The notes under the pieces: generated by a model
The model's database searches: none
Told to the model about the DNA's origin: nothing
What the model saw: the letters and a program-made list of their open reading frames with translations, nothing else
Translations under genes and position numbers: made by a program
Assembly (NCBI GenBank): GCA_024234895.1
Contig: JACKNJ010000011.1
Location: 51,122-115,121, forward strand
From: Gammaproteobacteria bacterium
GTDB taxonomy: Bacteria > Pseudomonadota > Gammaproteobacteria > JACKNK01
DNA length: 64,000 nt
Reading direction: 5' to 3'
Shown here: in pieces, positions 26,886 through 37,564 of the stretch
Numbering within the stretch: the first letter of the stretch is position 1
Layout of the letters: every line of letters begins with the position of its first letter

Positions 26886-26956
26886 TTGCCGCGAAGACGC
26901 AAAGACGCAAAGGGACGCAACTCATAACACTTTGCGTCTTTGCGTCTTTGCGGCAA
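26886..26956. repeat. Family B inverted repeat copy 1 (ccmE-ccmF gap)
   Basis: Arms of 27 bp (26886-26912 and 26930-26956) with one mismatch, built around repeats of GACGCAAA and TTTGCGTC. A related pair lies between gltX and glnS. In the mRNA it would form a long stem between ccmE and ccmF. Confidence 0.9.
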
Positions 26957-26961
26957 GAAAA

Positions 26962-27408
26962 TCAGTTCTTCACCGACTCGGCAGCCTTCTGGGCGGCCAG
27001 GGCGTCGGCGACTTCGGGGGGCATGTAGTTCTCATCATGCTTGGCGAGCACCTCGGCGGCCTGGAACACGCCGTCGCGGCCCAGAGTGCCGTTGGCGACG
27101 ATGCCCTGCCCCTCGCGGAACAGGTCCGGCAGGATGCCTTCGTACTGCACCGCTACCGAGCCGCCACCGTCCGTAACCTTGAACGTGACCCGCAAGGTCT
27201 GCTGATCGCGCTGCACGCTGCCCTCCTCGACCAGCCCGCCGATACGGAACTTGCGTTCGTAAGGCGCCTTGCCGGCAACCACGTCGGCGGGGCTGAAGAA
27301 GAACATGATGTTCTGGTTGAAGGCGTTGAGGCCAAGACCGACAGCGATGCCGAGGCCGGCCAGCGCGATCAGCAGCAGAACCAGTTTCTTTTTTCGTTTC
27401 GGGGTCAT
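26962..27408 (-). CDS. ccmE: Periplasmic heme chaperone CcmE
   Basis: A 148-residue protein with an N-terminal signal anchor (residues 8-27) and an OB-fold domain. The covalent heme ligand is His124 in the conserved AKHDENYMP motif. It receives heme from CcmABCD and hands it to CcmF. It lies 3 bp downstream of ccmD in the operon. Confidence 0.95.
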   Translation of the reverse strand: MTPKRKKKLVLLLIALAGLGIAVGLGLNAFNQNIMFFFSPADVVAGKAPYERKFRIGGLVEEGSVQRDQQTLRVTFKVTDGGGSVAVQYEGILPDLFREGQGIVANGTLGRDGVFQAAEVLAKHDENYMPPEVADALAAQKAAESVKN

Positions 27409-27411
27409 TTC

Positions 27412-27600
27412 TCACTCGCTCCCGGCGGAGGACTTGTCGGCCGCGCGGCCCTCGCGCCGCAGACGGCGCCGGATTTCATTGAGCACGCGCCGGCGACGGT
27501 TGGCCGGCGCTGCGACGTGCGCGATCAGGATCAGGAAGCCCAATAGGTAGGACGGCCACACGAAGGCGCCGTAACCGCCCATGGCGAAGAACTCGTTCAT
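27412..27600 (-). CDS. ccmD: Heme exporter protein CcmD
   Basis: A 62-residue single-helix membrane protein (MNEFFAMGGYGAFVWPSYLL) with a basic cytosolic tail rich in Arg. Composition, size and place between ccmC and ccmE are diagnostic. It helps release holo-CcmE from the ABC module. Its ATG overlaps the ccmC stop codon by 4 bp. Confidence 0.92.
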   Translation of the reverse strand: MNEFFAMGGYGAFVWPSYLLGFLILIAHVAAPANRRRRVLNEIRRRLRREGRAADKSSAGSE

Positions 27601-28349
27601 CGGCCTTTCTCCCCGGCGGCTTCTTCGGCCCATCTGGTGCCCTTGTCCCGATCCAGCACCTCGGCGCGCGCGGAGATCAGCACCACCCAGGCGTAATAGA
27701 ACTTGAACGCGAAGGACATCAGCAGCAGCGGGATCAGCATGGACATGTGGATCGCCGACTTGCCCATGACCTTGACCGTCGAGGGCTGGTGCAGCGTGCT
27801 CCACCACTCGACCGAGTAATGGATGATCGGCAGGTTGACGACGCCGACCAGCGCCAGCACCGCGCCGGCCCGGGCCGCCTGCCGCTTGTCGTCGATCGAG
27901 GTGGTCAGCGCGATGTAGCCGAGGAACAGGAACAGCAGGATCAGTTCCGAGGTCAGGCGCGCGTCCCAGACCCAGTAGGTGCCCCACATCGGCTTGCCCC
28001 ACAGGGAACCGGTGACCAGCGCCAGCAAGGTGAACGAAGCCCCGATCGGGGCCGATACCTGGGCGACGATATCGGCCAGCTTCATCTTCCAGATCAGCGT
28101 GACCGCGCCGGCGATCGCCATGACCGCGTAGATGAACATGCTCATCCATGCCGCCGGGACGTGGATGTACATGATCCGGGCGCTCTCGCCCTGCTGGTAA
28201 TCCGGCGGCGAGCCGATCAGCGAGTAGTACAGGCCGGGAATGAAGGTCAGGAAGAACAGGCCCGCCATCCACGGCGCCCAGCGTCCCGACATGTCGTAGA
28301 AATGCTTGGGCGAGCCCCAGCGGTGGAACCAGGCGACGAATCGATTCAT
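27597..28349 (-). CDS. ccmC: Heme-handling membrane protein CcmC
   Basis: A 250-residue six-helix protein. It shows the tryptophan-rich heme-binding region (SLWGKPMWGTYWVWDARLTSELILLFLFLGY) and flanking His residues such as HVPAAWMS and HYSVEWWSTLHQPS. It loads heme onto CcmE. It is followed directly by ccmD. Confidence 0.96.
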   Translation of the reverse strand: MNRFVAWFHRWGSPKHFYDMSGRWAPWMAGLFFLTFIPGLYYSLIGSPPDYQQGESARIMYIHVPAAWMSMFIYAVMAIAGAVTLIWKMKLADIVAQVSAPIGASFTLLALVTGSLWGKPMWGTYWVWDARLTSELILLFLFLGYIALTTSIDDKRQAARAGAVLALVGVVNLPIIHYSVEWWSTLHQPSTVKVMGKSAIHMSMLIPLLLMSFAFKFYYAWVVLISARAEVLDRDKGTRWAEEAAGEKGR

Positions 28350-28417
28350 TTGGTGTGTTCGGTTGCGCCGACCATCAGGACGGTCAGTTATGTTTGTTTA
28401 TCAGTTGGTTATATCGT

Positions 28418-29131
28418 TCAGCTCACGCTGATTCTCAGCGATGCCGCGGTCGCGACCGGGGCCAGTGTCAGGGCCAGGGCCAGCAACGCACCCAGGAACG
28501 ACAACTGCGCGGCGATCGAAAAACCGACCCCGGCGACCTCGACGGCACTGGCCGCGAAGATCAGCACCGGGATGTACAGCGGCAACACGAGCAGCGACAA
28601 CAGCACCCCGCCCTTGCGCAAACCCACGGTCAGCGCCGTGCCGATGGAACCGATCAGGCTCAGCACCGGGGTACCCAGGAGCAGCGTCAACACGAGTGCG
28701 ACAATCGATTCCGCCGGTAAGTTCATGAACAGGCCGAGCAGCGGCGACAAAAGAATCAGCGGCAAGCCCGAAATCATCCAGTGCGCGATCACCTTGGCCA
28801 GCACCAGCACCGACAGCGGATGCGGGCTGAGCAGGATCTGCTCCAGCGCGCCATCGTCGAAATCGGTGCGGAACATGCCGTCCAGCGACAACATCGACGC
28901 CAGCAGCGCCGCGACCCAGATCACGCCCGGGGCGATGGTTTGCAGCGTATTGGGTTCCGGGCCGATGCCCAACGGGAACAGCGTCACGACAATGACGAAA
29001 AACAATAAGGGGTTGGCGATCTCCGCCGGACGCCGGAACGCCAGCAGCAGATCGCGCCGCAGCAGCGTCACGAAGGCCTGTGCCAGGCGCGGTTCGTTGG
29101 CGGCGACAGTGCTGTTCATAGGGCCGCTCAT
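28418..29131 (-). CDS. ccmB: Heme exporter protein CcmB
   Basis: A 237-residue six-helix ABC permease subunit. The start at ATG 29131 is chosen because it forms an ATGA overlap with the ccmA stop; an alternative ATG at 29119 is 4 codons in. Typical segments are LLLAFRRPAEIANPLLFF at the N-terminus and LLSPHPLSVLVLAKV. It works with CcmA in the ATP-driven release step of heme delivery. Confidence 0.94.
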   Translation of the reverse strand: MSGPMNSTVAANEPRLAQAFVTLLRRDLLLAFRRPAEIANPLLFFVIVVTLFPLGIGPEPNTLQTIAPGVIWVAALLASMLSLDGMFRTDFDDGALEQILLSPHPLSVLVLAKVIAHWMISGLPLILLSPLLGLFMNLPAESIVALVLTLLLGTPVLSLIGSIGTALTVGLRKGGVLLSLLVLPLYIPVLIFAASAVEVAGVGFSIAAQLSFLGALLALALTLAPVATAASLRISVS

Positions 29132-29745
29132 AGCCCCAGCGTCAGGTTCTTGACCACGCACTCGTGCAGCGCCATTTCGTGGTGGGTGGTCACGATCACC
29201 ATGCCGCCGCCGCTGACATGGCGATGGATCAGGGCTTCGAGATCGGCGCGGGTCTTGCGGTCCAGTGCGGTGAACGGTTCGTCGAGAACCCACAGCCGGG
29301 CCTGCTTGGCGAACAGTCGCGCCAGCGCGACCCGGCGCCGCTGGCCGGCGGACAGGGTGCGCCCGAAGGCATCCTCGTAGTTGCCCATCGCGAGTTCATC
29401 GAGCGCGGTTTCCCCATCCATGTTCGGATGCGCCCGCCCGAGGGCACGATCGACGCCGAGATTCTCCAGCGCCGTCAGTTCCCCTTTGACCCCGTGGGCA
29501 TGGCCGACGTAGTTCAGATCGACGAAGTAATCGCCCCGCACCCGATTGATCGGGCGACCGTTCCACAACACCTCGCCCTCGCTCGGCACGCCCAGTCCGC
29601 AGAGCACCCGCAACAGGGTCGTCTTGCCGCTGCCGTTATGACCTTCGATCTGGAGCACCTCGCCATCGTCGAGGGCAAAGTCGAGGCCGCTGAACAACAG
29701 GCGGTCGCCGCGCTCGACGGCCAGGTCACGAACTTCGAGTCGCAT
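29128..29745 (-). CDS. ccmA: Cytochrome c biogenesis ATP-binding protein CcmA
   Basis: A 205-residue ABC ATPase with Walker A GHNGSGKTTLLR, signature LSAGQRRRVALARL, Walker B LWVLDEPFTALD and the switch His in VTTHHEM. It is the first gene of the ccm operon. The promoter must lie in the roughly 100 bp before 29745 shared with the HAD-gene end. Confidence 0.95.
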   Translation of the reverse strand: MRLEVRDLAVERGDRLLFSGLDFALDDGEVLQIEGHNGSGKTTLLRVLCGLGVPSEGEVLWNGRPINRVRGDYFVDLNYVGHAHGVKGELTALENLGVDRALGRAHPNMDGETALDELAMGNYEDAFGRTLSAGQRRRVALARLFAKQARLWVLDEPFTALDRKTRADLEALIHRHVSGGGMVIVTTHHEMALHECVVKNLTLGL

Positions 29746-29842
29746 TTGTAGGTGATGAATTGGCTGACGGGTCGGAAAGAAGCGGCCCGGATACTGACAC
29801 AGCCCATCCAGTGGCGCGAGGGTGGCGCATGAGCGCCCTCAC

Positions 29843-30637
29843 TCAACTGGCGAACCGATAAAGCTTGAGCCCCTCGATCACACCGTCGCCGTATTGCTGG
29901 CTGGCGACGTAGATGTGCGCGTCCGGCCGTTGCGAGCGCAGTTCATTGAGTTCGTTGCGTGCCTCTTGCTGCGCATTGCCGACCAAAACCCCGCGTACGC
30001 CACTCAGCAGCGCGCGCACGTCGCTGCGGTCATCGCCTGCGAAGAACACACGGGTGAGCGGCAGGCCGAGCTCGCTGGCCAGATGATGCAGCGCGGCGGT
30101 CTTGCCGGCGTGCTCGGGAAAGATATCGATCAGGGTGCGCCCGGTGCTCTTCTCGTCGATGTGCGACAGGCGCAGATCGGCGCGCACATTGCGCAGCCGC
30201 CCGCGCAGTTCATGCAGCAACATCGGGTCGAGCGCGCGGAAATACTGAAACGACAGCGTGAAGCGCGACTGCTGCGCGCCGTGCTGCAAGGTGAGCCCGT
30301 TGATGCCATAGAAGGCTCGCCGGATCGCCGCCTGATCGAGCGGCTGGCCAAGGCGCTGGAACCAGACCTCATCGCGCCTGCCCTCCCCGTCGAACAACTC
30401 GGTGCCCGAGGAACATACCCACCAGTCCGGGTTGGGCAGGCGGAACGTCCGGGCGCCCTGCTTCGCGGAGGTCAGCGACCGTCCGGACACATAGGCGATG
30501 CGGACACCGGCGGCGCGCATCTCCTGCAGCAGCGCGCGCGTGCGATCGAGAATGCCCGGGGCCGCCTGGCCACCCTTGCTGGGCAACAGCACGCCGTCGA
30601 GGTCGGCGCAGAACAGAAACGAGGCGGCGAAATTCAA
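29843..30637 (-). CDS. HAD-IIB family phosphatase, sucrose-phosphatase-like
   Basis: A 264-residue HAD hydrolase. Motif I is CADLDGVLLPS (nucleophile Asp then Asp), motif II is YVSGRS, and the C-terminal motifs are HAGKTAALHHLA and FFAGDDRSDVRALL. The C2B cap pattern resembles sucrose-6-phosphate phosphatases and related sugar phosphatases. The start shown is TTG 30637; no ATG precedes motif I, so the true start is uncertain. A second member of this superfamily lies at 40772. No sugar-phosphate synthase is in the window. Confidence 0.75.
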   Translation of the reverse strand: MNFAASFLFCADLDGVLLPSKGGQAAPGILDRTRALLQEMRAAGVRIAYVSGRSLTSAKQGARTFRLPNPDWWVCSSGTELFDGEGRRDEVWFQRLGQPLDQAAIRRAFYGINGLTLQHGAQQSRFTLSFQYFRALDPMLLHELRGRLRNVRADLRLSHIDEKSTGRTLIDIFPEHAGKTAALHHLASELGLPLTRVFFAGDDRSDVRALLSGVRGVLVGNAQQEARNELNELRSQRPDAHIYVASQQYGDGVIEGLKLYRFAS

Positions 30638-30789
30638 AACGAGTAGTGGTCCGGAAACAGGATGCAGGCAGAGAAATTAGCGAAAAGCGTGCGAAGTGGC
30701 CCGCATTTTCAACACTTGGCCACATGTTGTCATCACGAACCGGTCAAGAACCGCGCCCGGCGGCCATTCCCCCCGTCGGCTTCTGCTGA

Positions 30790-30842
30790 CCCGCATTTCT
30801 CACCAGATGGACGAGTCCTCGCCCCCTGGCGAGAATTGCGGG
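30790..30842. repeat. Family C palindrome, short copy upstream of gltX
   Basis: Arms 30790-30806 (CCCGCATTTCTCACCAG) and 30826-30842, with two mismatches. A stretch beginning CATTTCTCACCAGATGGACG is shared with the larger palindrome between the csoS1 genes (49802 onward). Its right edge is about 45 bp before the gltX start, so it lies in the leader or promoter zone. Confidence 0.8.
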
Positions 30843-30887
30843 CTAAACTCGCGCGCCCGCCCACTCCATCATCCGGCCTTCGCTTTC

Positions 30888-32297
30888 ATGACCGTCCGCA
30901 CCCGTTTCGCCCCGAGCCCGACCGGCTACCTGCACGTCGGCGGCGCGCGTACCGCGCTGTTCAATTATCTGTATGCCCGCAAACATGGCGGCACGTTCAT
31001 CCTGCGCATCGAGGACACCGACCTCGAACGTTCCACGCCGGAGTCGGTGAACGCGATCCTGGAAGGCATGACCTGGCTGGCACTGGACTACGACGAGGGC
31101 CCGTTCTACCAGACGCAGCGCTTCGATCGCTATCACGCGGTCATCGACGAACTCATCGACAAGGGCCTGGCGTACCGCTGCAACTGCTCGCGCGAACGTC
31201 TGGACAAACTGCGCGAGGATGCGATGGCGGCCAAGGAGAAGCCGCGCTACGACGGCCATTGCCGCAACAATCAGGTGTCGGCAGACGAACCGCATGTCGT
31301 GCGCTTCAAGACCCCGCTGGAAGGCAGCGTGGTGATCGACGATCTGGTGCGCGGTCGCGTGGTGATACCGAACTCGGAACTCGACGACCTGATCATCCGC
31401 CGCACCGACGGCGCGCCGACCTACAACCTGACCGTGGTGGTCGACGATCACGACATGGACATCAGCCACGTGATCCGCGGCGACGACCACCTCAACAACA
31501 CCCCGCGCCAGATTCATATGTATCAGGCGATGGGCTGGGACTTGCCGCGGTTCGGTCACGTGCCGATGATCCTCGGCGACGACGGCTCGCGCCTGTCCAA
31601 ACGTCACGGCGCGGTTTCGGTGATGCAGTACCGCGACGACGGCTACCTGCCGGAGGCGCTGCTCAACTATCTGGTCCGCCTCGGCTGGTCGCACGGCGAT
31701 CAGGAAGTGTTCACGATCGACGAGATGGTCGCGCTGTTCGACATCGCCGACGTCAACAAGTCCGCGTCCAGCTTCTCGACCGAGAAGTTGCAGTGGCTGA
31801 ACCAGCACTACATCAAGGCCAGCGAGCCGGCGCACATCGCGCGCCTGCTGAGCCCCCAGTTCGCCAGGCTGGATATCGACCCGTCGCAGGGCGCCGACCT
31901 GGTCGCGGTCGCGACCGCGCAACAGGAGCGCGCGAAGACTCTGGTCGAGATGGCCGAGATCAGCGAGTTCATCTACCGCGACTTCGACGAATTCGAGGAA
32001 GCCGCCGCCAGGAAGCACCTGCGCCCGGTCGCCGCCGAGCCGCTCAAGGCCGTCCGTGACCGTCTGGCCGCGCTCGACGAGTGGTCGCCGGAGCCGCTGC
32101 ACGCAATGATTCAGACGCTGGCCGAGGAAATGGAACTGAACATGGGCAAGATCGCCCAGCCGCTGCGCGTCGCCGTGGTCGGTCGCGCCGCCTCCCCCGG
32201 CATCGACGTGACCCTGCACCTGGTCGGCAAGGACGCGACCCTGCGCCGCATCGACAAGGCATTGGCCTTCATCGAAGCCCGCGCCGCAGCGGACTGA
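30888..32297 (+). CDS. gltX: Glutamyl-tRNA synthetase
   Basis: A 469-residue class I synthetase from ATG 30888. The HIGH-type motif is PSPTGYLHVGGAR and the KMSKS-type motif is RLSKRHGA. It charges tRNA-Glu, and a tRNA-Glu gene lies 2 kb downstream. The frame is open upstream to 30696, but that stretch contains a palindromic repeat and no family similarity. The N-terminus MTVRTRFAPSPTG is typical. Confidence 0.96.
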   Translation: MTVRTRFAPSPTGYLHVGGARTALFNYLYARKHGGTFILRIEDTDLERSTPESVNAILEGMTWLALDYDEGPFYQTQRFDRYHAVIDELIDKGLAYRCNCSRERLDKLREDAMAAKEKPRYDGHCRNNQVSADEPHVVRFKTPLEGSVVIDDLVRGRVVIPNSELDDLIIRRTDGAPTYNLTVVVDDHDMDISHVIRGDDHLNNTPRQIHMYQAMGWDLPRFGHVPMILGDDGSRLSKRHGAVSVMQYRDDGYLPEALLNYLVRLGWSHGDQEVFTIDEMVALFDIADVNKSASSFSTEKLQWLNQHYIKASEPAHIARLLSPQFARLDIDPSQGADLVAVATAQQERAKTLVEMAEISEFIYRDFDEFEEAAARKHLRPVAAEPLKAVRDRLAALDEWSPEPLHAMIQTLAEEMELNMGKIAQPLRVAVVGRAASPGIDVTLHLVGKDATLRRIDKALAFIEARAAAD

Positions 32298-32299
32298 CC

Positions 32300-32446
32300 T
32301 GCCGCAAAGTCGCGAAGACGCAAAGGGGGCAGATTTAACCGGGCTTCCGACTTGTGATCTCCCCATGAAGCGTCTTTGATTCATATCCTCCGCGAGTCCC
32401 CACTTTTTCTATCATCCTCCTTTGCGTCTTTGCGCCTTCGCGGCAA
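32300..32446. repeat. Family B inverted repeat copy 2 (gltX-glnS gap)
   Basis: Left part 32300-32329 (GCAAAGTCGCGAAGACGCAA core) and right part 32416-32446 are imperfect reverse complements. They relate to the ccmE-ccmF repeat at 26886. The 85 bases between them are AT-richer than surroundings and hold no gene. Confidence 0.75.
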
Positions 32447-32466
32447 AGCCTTTCCCACACGGCCCC

Positions 32467-34143
<1,677 letters not shown>

Positions 34144-34205
34144 CGGAGCATCGATAAACCGCGACAAGGCGGCGTTCCGGCGACATAAAAATCGCTGTCA
34201 CCGAC

Positions 34206-34234
34206 TTGACACTCAATACCCGCATCAATAACAT
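34206..34234 (+). promoter_or_regulatory. Sigma-70 promoter of the tRNA genes
   Basis: Perfect -35 box TTGACA at 34206-34211, 17-bp spacer, -10 box TAACAT at 34229-34234. The next bases (GCGCG) form a GC-rich discriminator like those of stringently controlled stable-RNA promoters. Transcription would start about 8 bases before tRNA-Ala. Confidence 0.85.
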
Positions 34235-34248
34235 GCGCGTCCTCTTTC

Positions 34249-34324
<76 letters not shown>

Positions 34325-34331
34325 AGTTCCG

Positions 34332-34362
34332 AAAAAGGCCGGTCGTAAAAACCGGCCTTTTT
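34332..34362 (+). terminator. Hairpin between the two tRNA genes
   Basis: 12-bp perfect stem (34332-34343 with 34351-34362), 7-base loop, T-run at the end. It could terminate the tRNA-Ala transcript or serve as a processing site if read-through makes tRNA-Glu. Confidence 0.85.
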
Positions 34363-34372
34363 CACGAACGCA

Positions 34373-34448
34373 GTCCCCATCGTCTAGAGGCCTAGGACAT
34401 CGCCCTTTCACGGCGACGACAGGGGTTCGACTCCCCTTGGGGACGCCA
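34373..34448 (+). tRNA. tRNA-Glu (TTC)
   Basis: A 76-base cloverleaf with acceptor GTCCCCA/TGGGGAC, anticodon stem TCGCC/GGCGA with loop CTTTCAC (anticodon TTC), T-arm AGGGGTTCGACTCCCCT and encoded terminal GCCA. Confidence 0.97.
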
Positions 34449-34453
34449 TCATC

Positions 34454-34486
34454 AAAAAAGCCGGTCCATCGCGGACCGGCTTTTTT
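34454..34486 (+). terminator. Terminator after tRNA-Glu
   Basis: 14-bp perfect stem (34454-34467 with 34473-34486), 5-base loop, ending in six T. It closes the tRNA unit. Confidence 0.93.
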
Positions 34487-34570
34487 CATTTCAGCCGCTG
34501 GTCAACGCACCGGCGCCGCGCTACACATGCGGCATGCGGGCTTCCAGACGAGACCACCCGGTGAGCGGCG

Positions 34571-34912
34571 ATGCATGAGATGTCGCTGTGCGAAAGCGTG
34601 GTCGAGATCCTCGCCGAGGAGGCGCGACGCCAGGGTTTTCAGCGGGTGAAGACCGTCTGGCTGGAGATCGGCAGGCTTGCCAGTGCCGACCCCGAGGCGA
34701 TTCGCTTCTGCTTCGACGCGGTCACGCGGGCCACCGTGGCCGACGGTGCGCGCCTGGAAATCATCGATACTCCGGGTCAAGCTTGGTGCGAACGCTGCGC
34801 CGTTACCGTCGAAATCAAGCAACGTTTCGACGCCTGTCCCGTATGCGGCGATTTTCCGTTGCGCGTCATCGATGGCGACGCCTTGCGGGTGAAACAACTG
34901 GAGGTCGAGTGA
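34571..34912 (+). CDS. hypA: Hydrogenase/urease nickel metallochaperone HypA
   Basis: A 113-residue HypA. The N-terminal MHEMSLC supplies the nickel ligand His2, and the zinc domain has Cys73-Cys76 and Cys89-Cys92. HypA delivers nickel to [NiFe]-hydrogenase (or other nickel enzymes) with HypB. Its stop overlaps the hypB ATG by 1 bp. No hydrogenase structural gene or hypCDEF is in the window. Confidence 0.94.
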   Translation: MHEMSLCESVVEILAEEARRQGFQRVKTVWLEIGRLASADPEAIRFCFDAVTRATVADGARLEIIDTPGQAWCERCAVTVEIKQRFDACPVCGDFPLRVIDGDALRVKQLEVE

Positions 34913-35706
34913 TGTGTGGAGTCTGCGGTTGCGGCGAAGGTGCCGCTCATCTCGAGGGCCACTCCCACAGCCATGCCCCTGACCTGAGCCAGGCCCGCAT
35001 GATCCAGATCGAGCAGGACATCCTCGGCAAGAACGACCGTTACGCCAGGGCCAACCGCGACCACTTCATCCGCCATGGCCAGTTCGTGCTGAATCTCGTG
35101 TCCAGCCCCGGCTCCGGCAAGACGACCCTGCTCACCGCGACCCTGAATCAGCTCAAAGGCGCCATCCCGATGGCCGTCATCGAGGGCGACCAGCAGACCA
35201 GCGTGGATGCCGAACGCATCCGCGCCACCGGCATCCAGGCCGTGCAGATCAACACCGGCAAGGGCTGCCACCTCGACGCGCATATGGTCGGCCACGCACT
35301 CGACGAGTTGAACCTCGAGGCAAACAGCCTGCTGTTCATCGAGAACGTCGGCAACCTGGTCTGCCCCGCCGCGTTCGATCTCGGTGAGACCCTGCGTGTG
35401 GTGATCCTGTCGGTGACCGAGGGCGACGACAAACCGCTCAAATACCCCGACATGTTTGCCGGCGCCCACCTGATGCTGCTGAACAAGATCGATCTGCTGC
35501 CTCACGTCGATTTCGACGTGGAGAAATGCATCGATCACGCTCGCCGCGTGAATCCCGACATCCAGATCCTCGCCCTCTCCGCCCGCACCGGGGATGGCCT
35601 GCGACCCTGGCTCGAATGGCTGCGCAATCAGCGCAACGCGCTGCTGAACGCGCGGATCGCGCAACTGGAGACCCAGATGGCCATCCTCAAGGCACGGGCC
35701 GATTGA
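34912..35706 (+). CDS. hypB: Hydrogenase nickel incorporation GTPase HypB
   Basis: A 264-residue GTPase from ATG 34912. It begins MCGVCGCGEG, the N-terminal high-affinity nickel motif, then a short His stretch (HSHSHAP). The G domain has Walker A SSPGSGKTTLL, ENVGNLVCPA and NKIDLLPHVD. It pairs with HypA for nickel insertion. Upstream in-frame codons are the hypA shadow. Confidence 0.95.
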   Translation: MCGVCGCGEGAAHLEGHSHSHAPDLSQARMIQIEQDILGKNDRYARANRDHFIRHGQFVLNLVSSPGSGKTTLLTATLNQLKGAIPMAVIEGDQQTSVDAERIRATGIQAVQINTGKGCHLDAHMVGHALDELNLEANSLLFIENVGNLVCPAAFDLGETLRVVILSVTEGDDKPLKYPDMFAGAHLMLLNKIDLLPHVDFDVEKCIDHARRVNPDIQILALSARTGDGLRPWLEWLRNQRNALLNARIAQLETQMAILKARAD

Positions 35707-35827
35707 GACGCGGAACACCGGTACTCATACAGAATCATCGATAGGTTGGATTGAAACTATCGCTTATTCATCGGGCGACGCGTTGCGGATCATTGGGCCA
35801 CTCAGAGAAACCTCGGCTGGCGACCCA

Positions 35828-37513
35828 ATGCGCGTGTTCAACGAGATCCGTTTCGACAACCTGCGCGGTGACATCTTCGGCGGTGTAACCGCCGCGATCA
35901 TCGCCCTGCCCATGGCGCTGGCATTCGGCGTGGCCTCCGGTGCCGGGCCGGCGGCCGGGCTGTATGGCGCGGTCCTGGTCGGCCTGTTCGCGGCCCTGTT
36001 CGGCTCGACCCCGACCCTGATCTCCGAACCCACCGGCCCGATGACGGTGGTGATGACAGCCGTCATCGCGCAACTCATCGCGGCCAATCCCGAGAACGGC
36101 ATGGCCATGGCCTTCACGGTGGTGATGATGGCCGGCCTGTTCCAGATGCTGTTCGGCGCGCTCAAGCTCGGCCGTTACGTGACCATGATGCCGTACACGG
36201 TCGTGTCCGGTTTCATGACCGGCATCGGCATCATCCTGATCGTGCTGCAACTCGGCCCGTTCCTGGGGCATGCGACGCCGCCGGGCGGCGTCGTCGGCAC
36301 GCTGGAACAGCTGCCTGCCCTGCTTGGAAACATCGCACCGGCGGAAACCGCGCTCGCGGCGCTGACCTTCGGTCTGATCCTGTTCTTCCCGAGCCGTCTA
36401 CGACGCGTGGTGCCTCCGCAGCTGGTCGCCCTGGTGATCGGTTCCCTGCTCTCGGTCTGGCTGCTCTCGGAATCCGACATCCGCCGCATCGGCGAGATTC
36501 CGACCGGACTGCCGGAGATACAGCTACCCACGTTCAGCGCCGCGCAATGGCAGATCATGGTGATCGACGCGGCGGTGCTCGCCGCGCTCGGCAGCATCGA
36601 TGCGTTGCTGACCTCGGTGATCGCCGAGAATCTCACCCGCAAGGAAACCGATTCCGACAAGGAACTGATCGGCCAGGGCGTCGGCAATCTCGCCTCCGGC
36701 CTGTTCGGCGGCATCCCGGGCGCCGGCGCGACCATGGGCACGGTGGTCAACATCCAGAGCGGCGCGCAAACCGCGTTGTCCGGGCTGACCCGCGCGGCGA
36801 TCCTGCTGGTCGTGGTGTTGTGGGCCGGCGCATTGACCGCCTACATCCCGCTCGCAGTGCTGGCCGGCATCGCGATCAAGGTCGGCATGGACATCATCGA
36901 CTGGTCATTCCTGAAGCGCGCGCACCGCGTCTCCATGAAGACCTCGGTGATCATGTACGGGGTCATCGGTCTGACGGTGTTCGTCGATCTGATCGCGGCC
37001 GTCGCGGTCGGACTGTTCATCGCCAACGTGCTGACCATCGAACGCATGGTCCGCATCCAGACGAACTCCGTCCGCGCGATCAACGATTCGAAATCCTGTG
37101 ACCAGCTCAGCCGGGACGAGCAGACGCTGCTTGCCCGTGCGCGTGGCCGCATCCTGCTGTTTCGGCTTGGTGGGCCGATGATCTTCGGGATGGCCAAGGC
37201 GATTTCCCGGCAATACGCCGTGCTCGACGATCATCAGGTCCTGATCGTGGATTTCAGCGACGTGCCGACGCTGGGGGTTTCCTCATCGCTCGCGCTGGAA
37301 AAGCTCATCCTCGACGATGTCCACAACGATCGCCCGGTATTCATCAGCGGTGCGACCGGTGATGTGCGGGAGCGCCTCGTCCGGCTGGGACTGATCGGTA
37401 CACTGCCGCCGGAGCACATCGTGGAATCGCGCCAGGCCGCGCTGGAGAAGGCTTACAAGCTCCTCGATGATGTCCCGCCCGCAGCCCCGTCGATGACCGG
37501 CGAGCCGGCATGA
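35828..37513 (+). CDS. SulP-family inorganic anion transporter with STAS domain
   Basis: A 561-residue transporter from ATG 35828 (MRVFNEIRFDNLRGDIFGG). About 10-14 helices (residues about 20-400) include the SulP signature region GLYGAVLVGLFAALFGSTPTLISEPTGP. A C-terminal STAS domain (residues about 430-545) contains DFSDVPTLGVSSSLALEKL. Family members carry sulfate, bicarbonate (BicA-type) or other anions. Its place between hypAB and the SSU-like/csoS1D genes makes bicarbonate plausible, but that is inference only. Confidence 0.88.
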   Translation: MRVFNEIRFDNLRGDIFGGVTAAIIALPMALAFGVASGAGPAAGLYGAVLVGLFAALFGSTPTLISEPTGPMTVVMTAVIAQLIAANPENGMAMAFTVVMMAGLFQMLFGALKLGRYVTMMPYTVVSGFMTGIGIILIVLQLGPFLGHATPPGGVVGTLEQLPALLGNIAPAETALAALTFGLILFFPSRLRRVVPPQLVALVIGSLLSVWLLSESDIRRIGEIPTGLPEIQLPTFSAAQWQIMVIDAAVLAALGSIDALLTSVIAENLTRKETDSDKELIGQGVGNLASGLFGGIPGAGATMGTVVNIQSGAQTALSGLTRAAILLVVVLWAGALTAYIPLAVLAGIAIKVGMDIIDWSFLKRAHRVSMKTSVIMYGVIGLTVFVDLIAAVAVGLFIANVLTIERMVRIQTNSVRAINDSKSCDQLSRDEQTLLARARGRILLFRLGGPMIFGMAKAISRQYAVLDDHQVLIVDFSDVPTLGVSSSLALEKLILDDVHNDRPVFISGATGDVRERLVRLGLIGTLPPEHIVESRQAALEKAYKLLDDVPPAAPSMTGEPA

Positions 37514-37564
37514 ACCGCTTTCACTCATCAATCGGATCAATGGTTTACAACATATCCATAGCGT

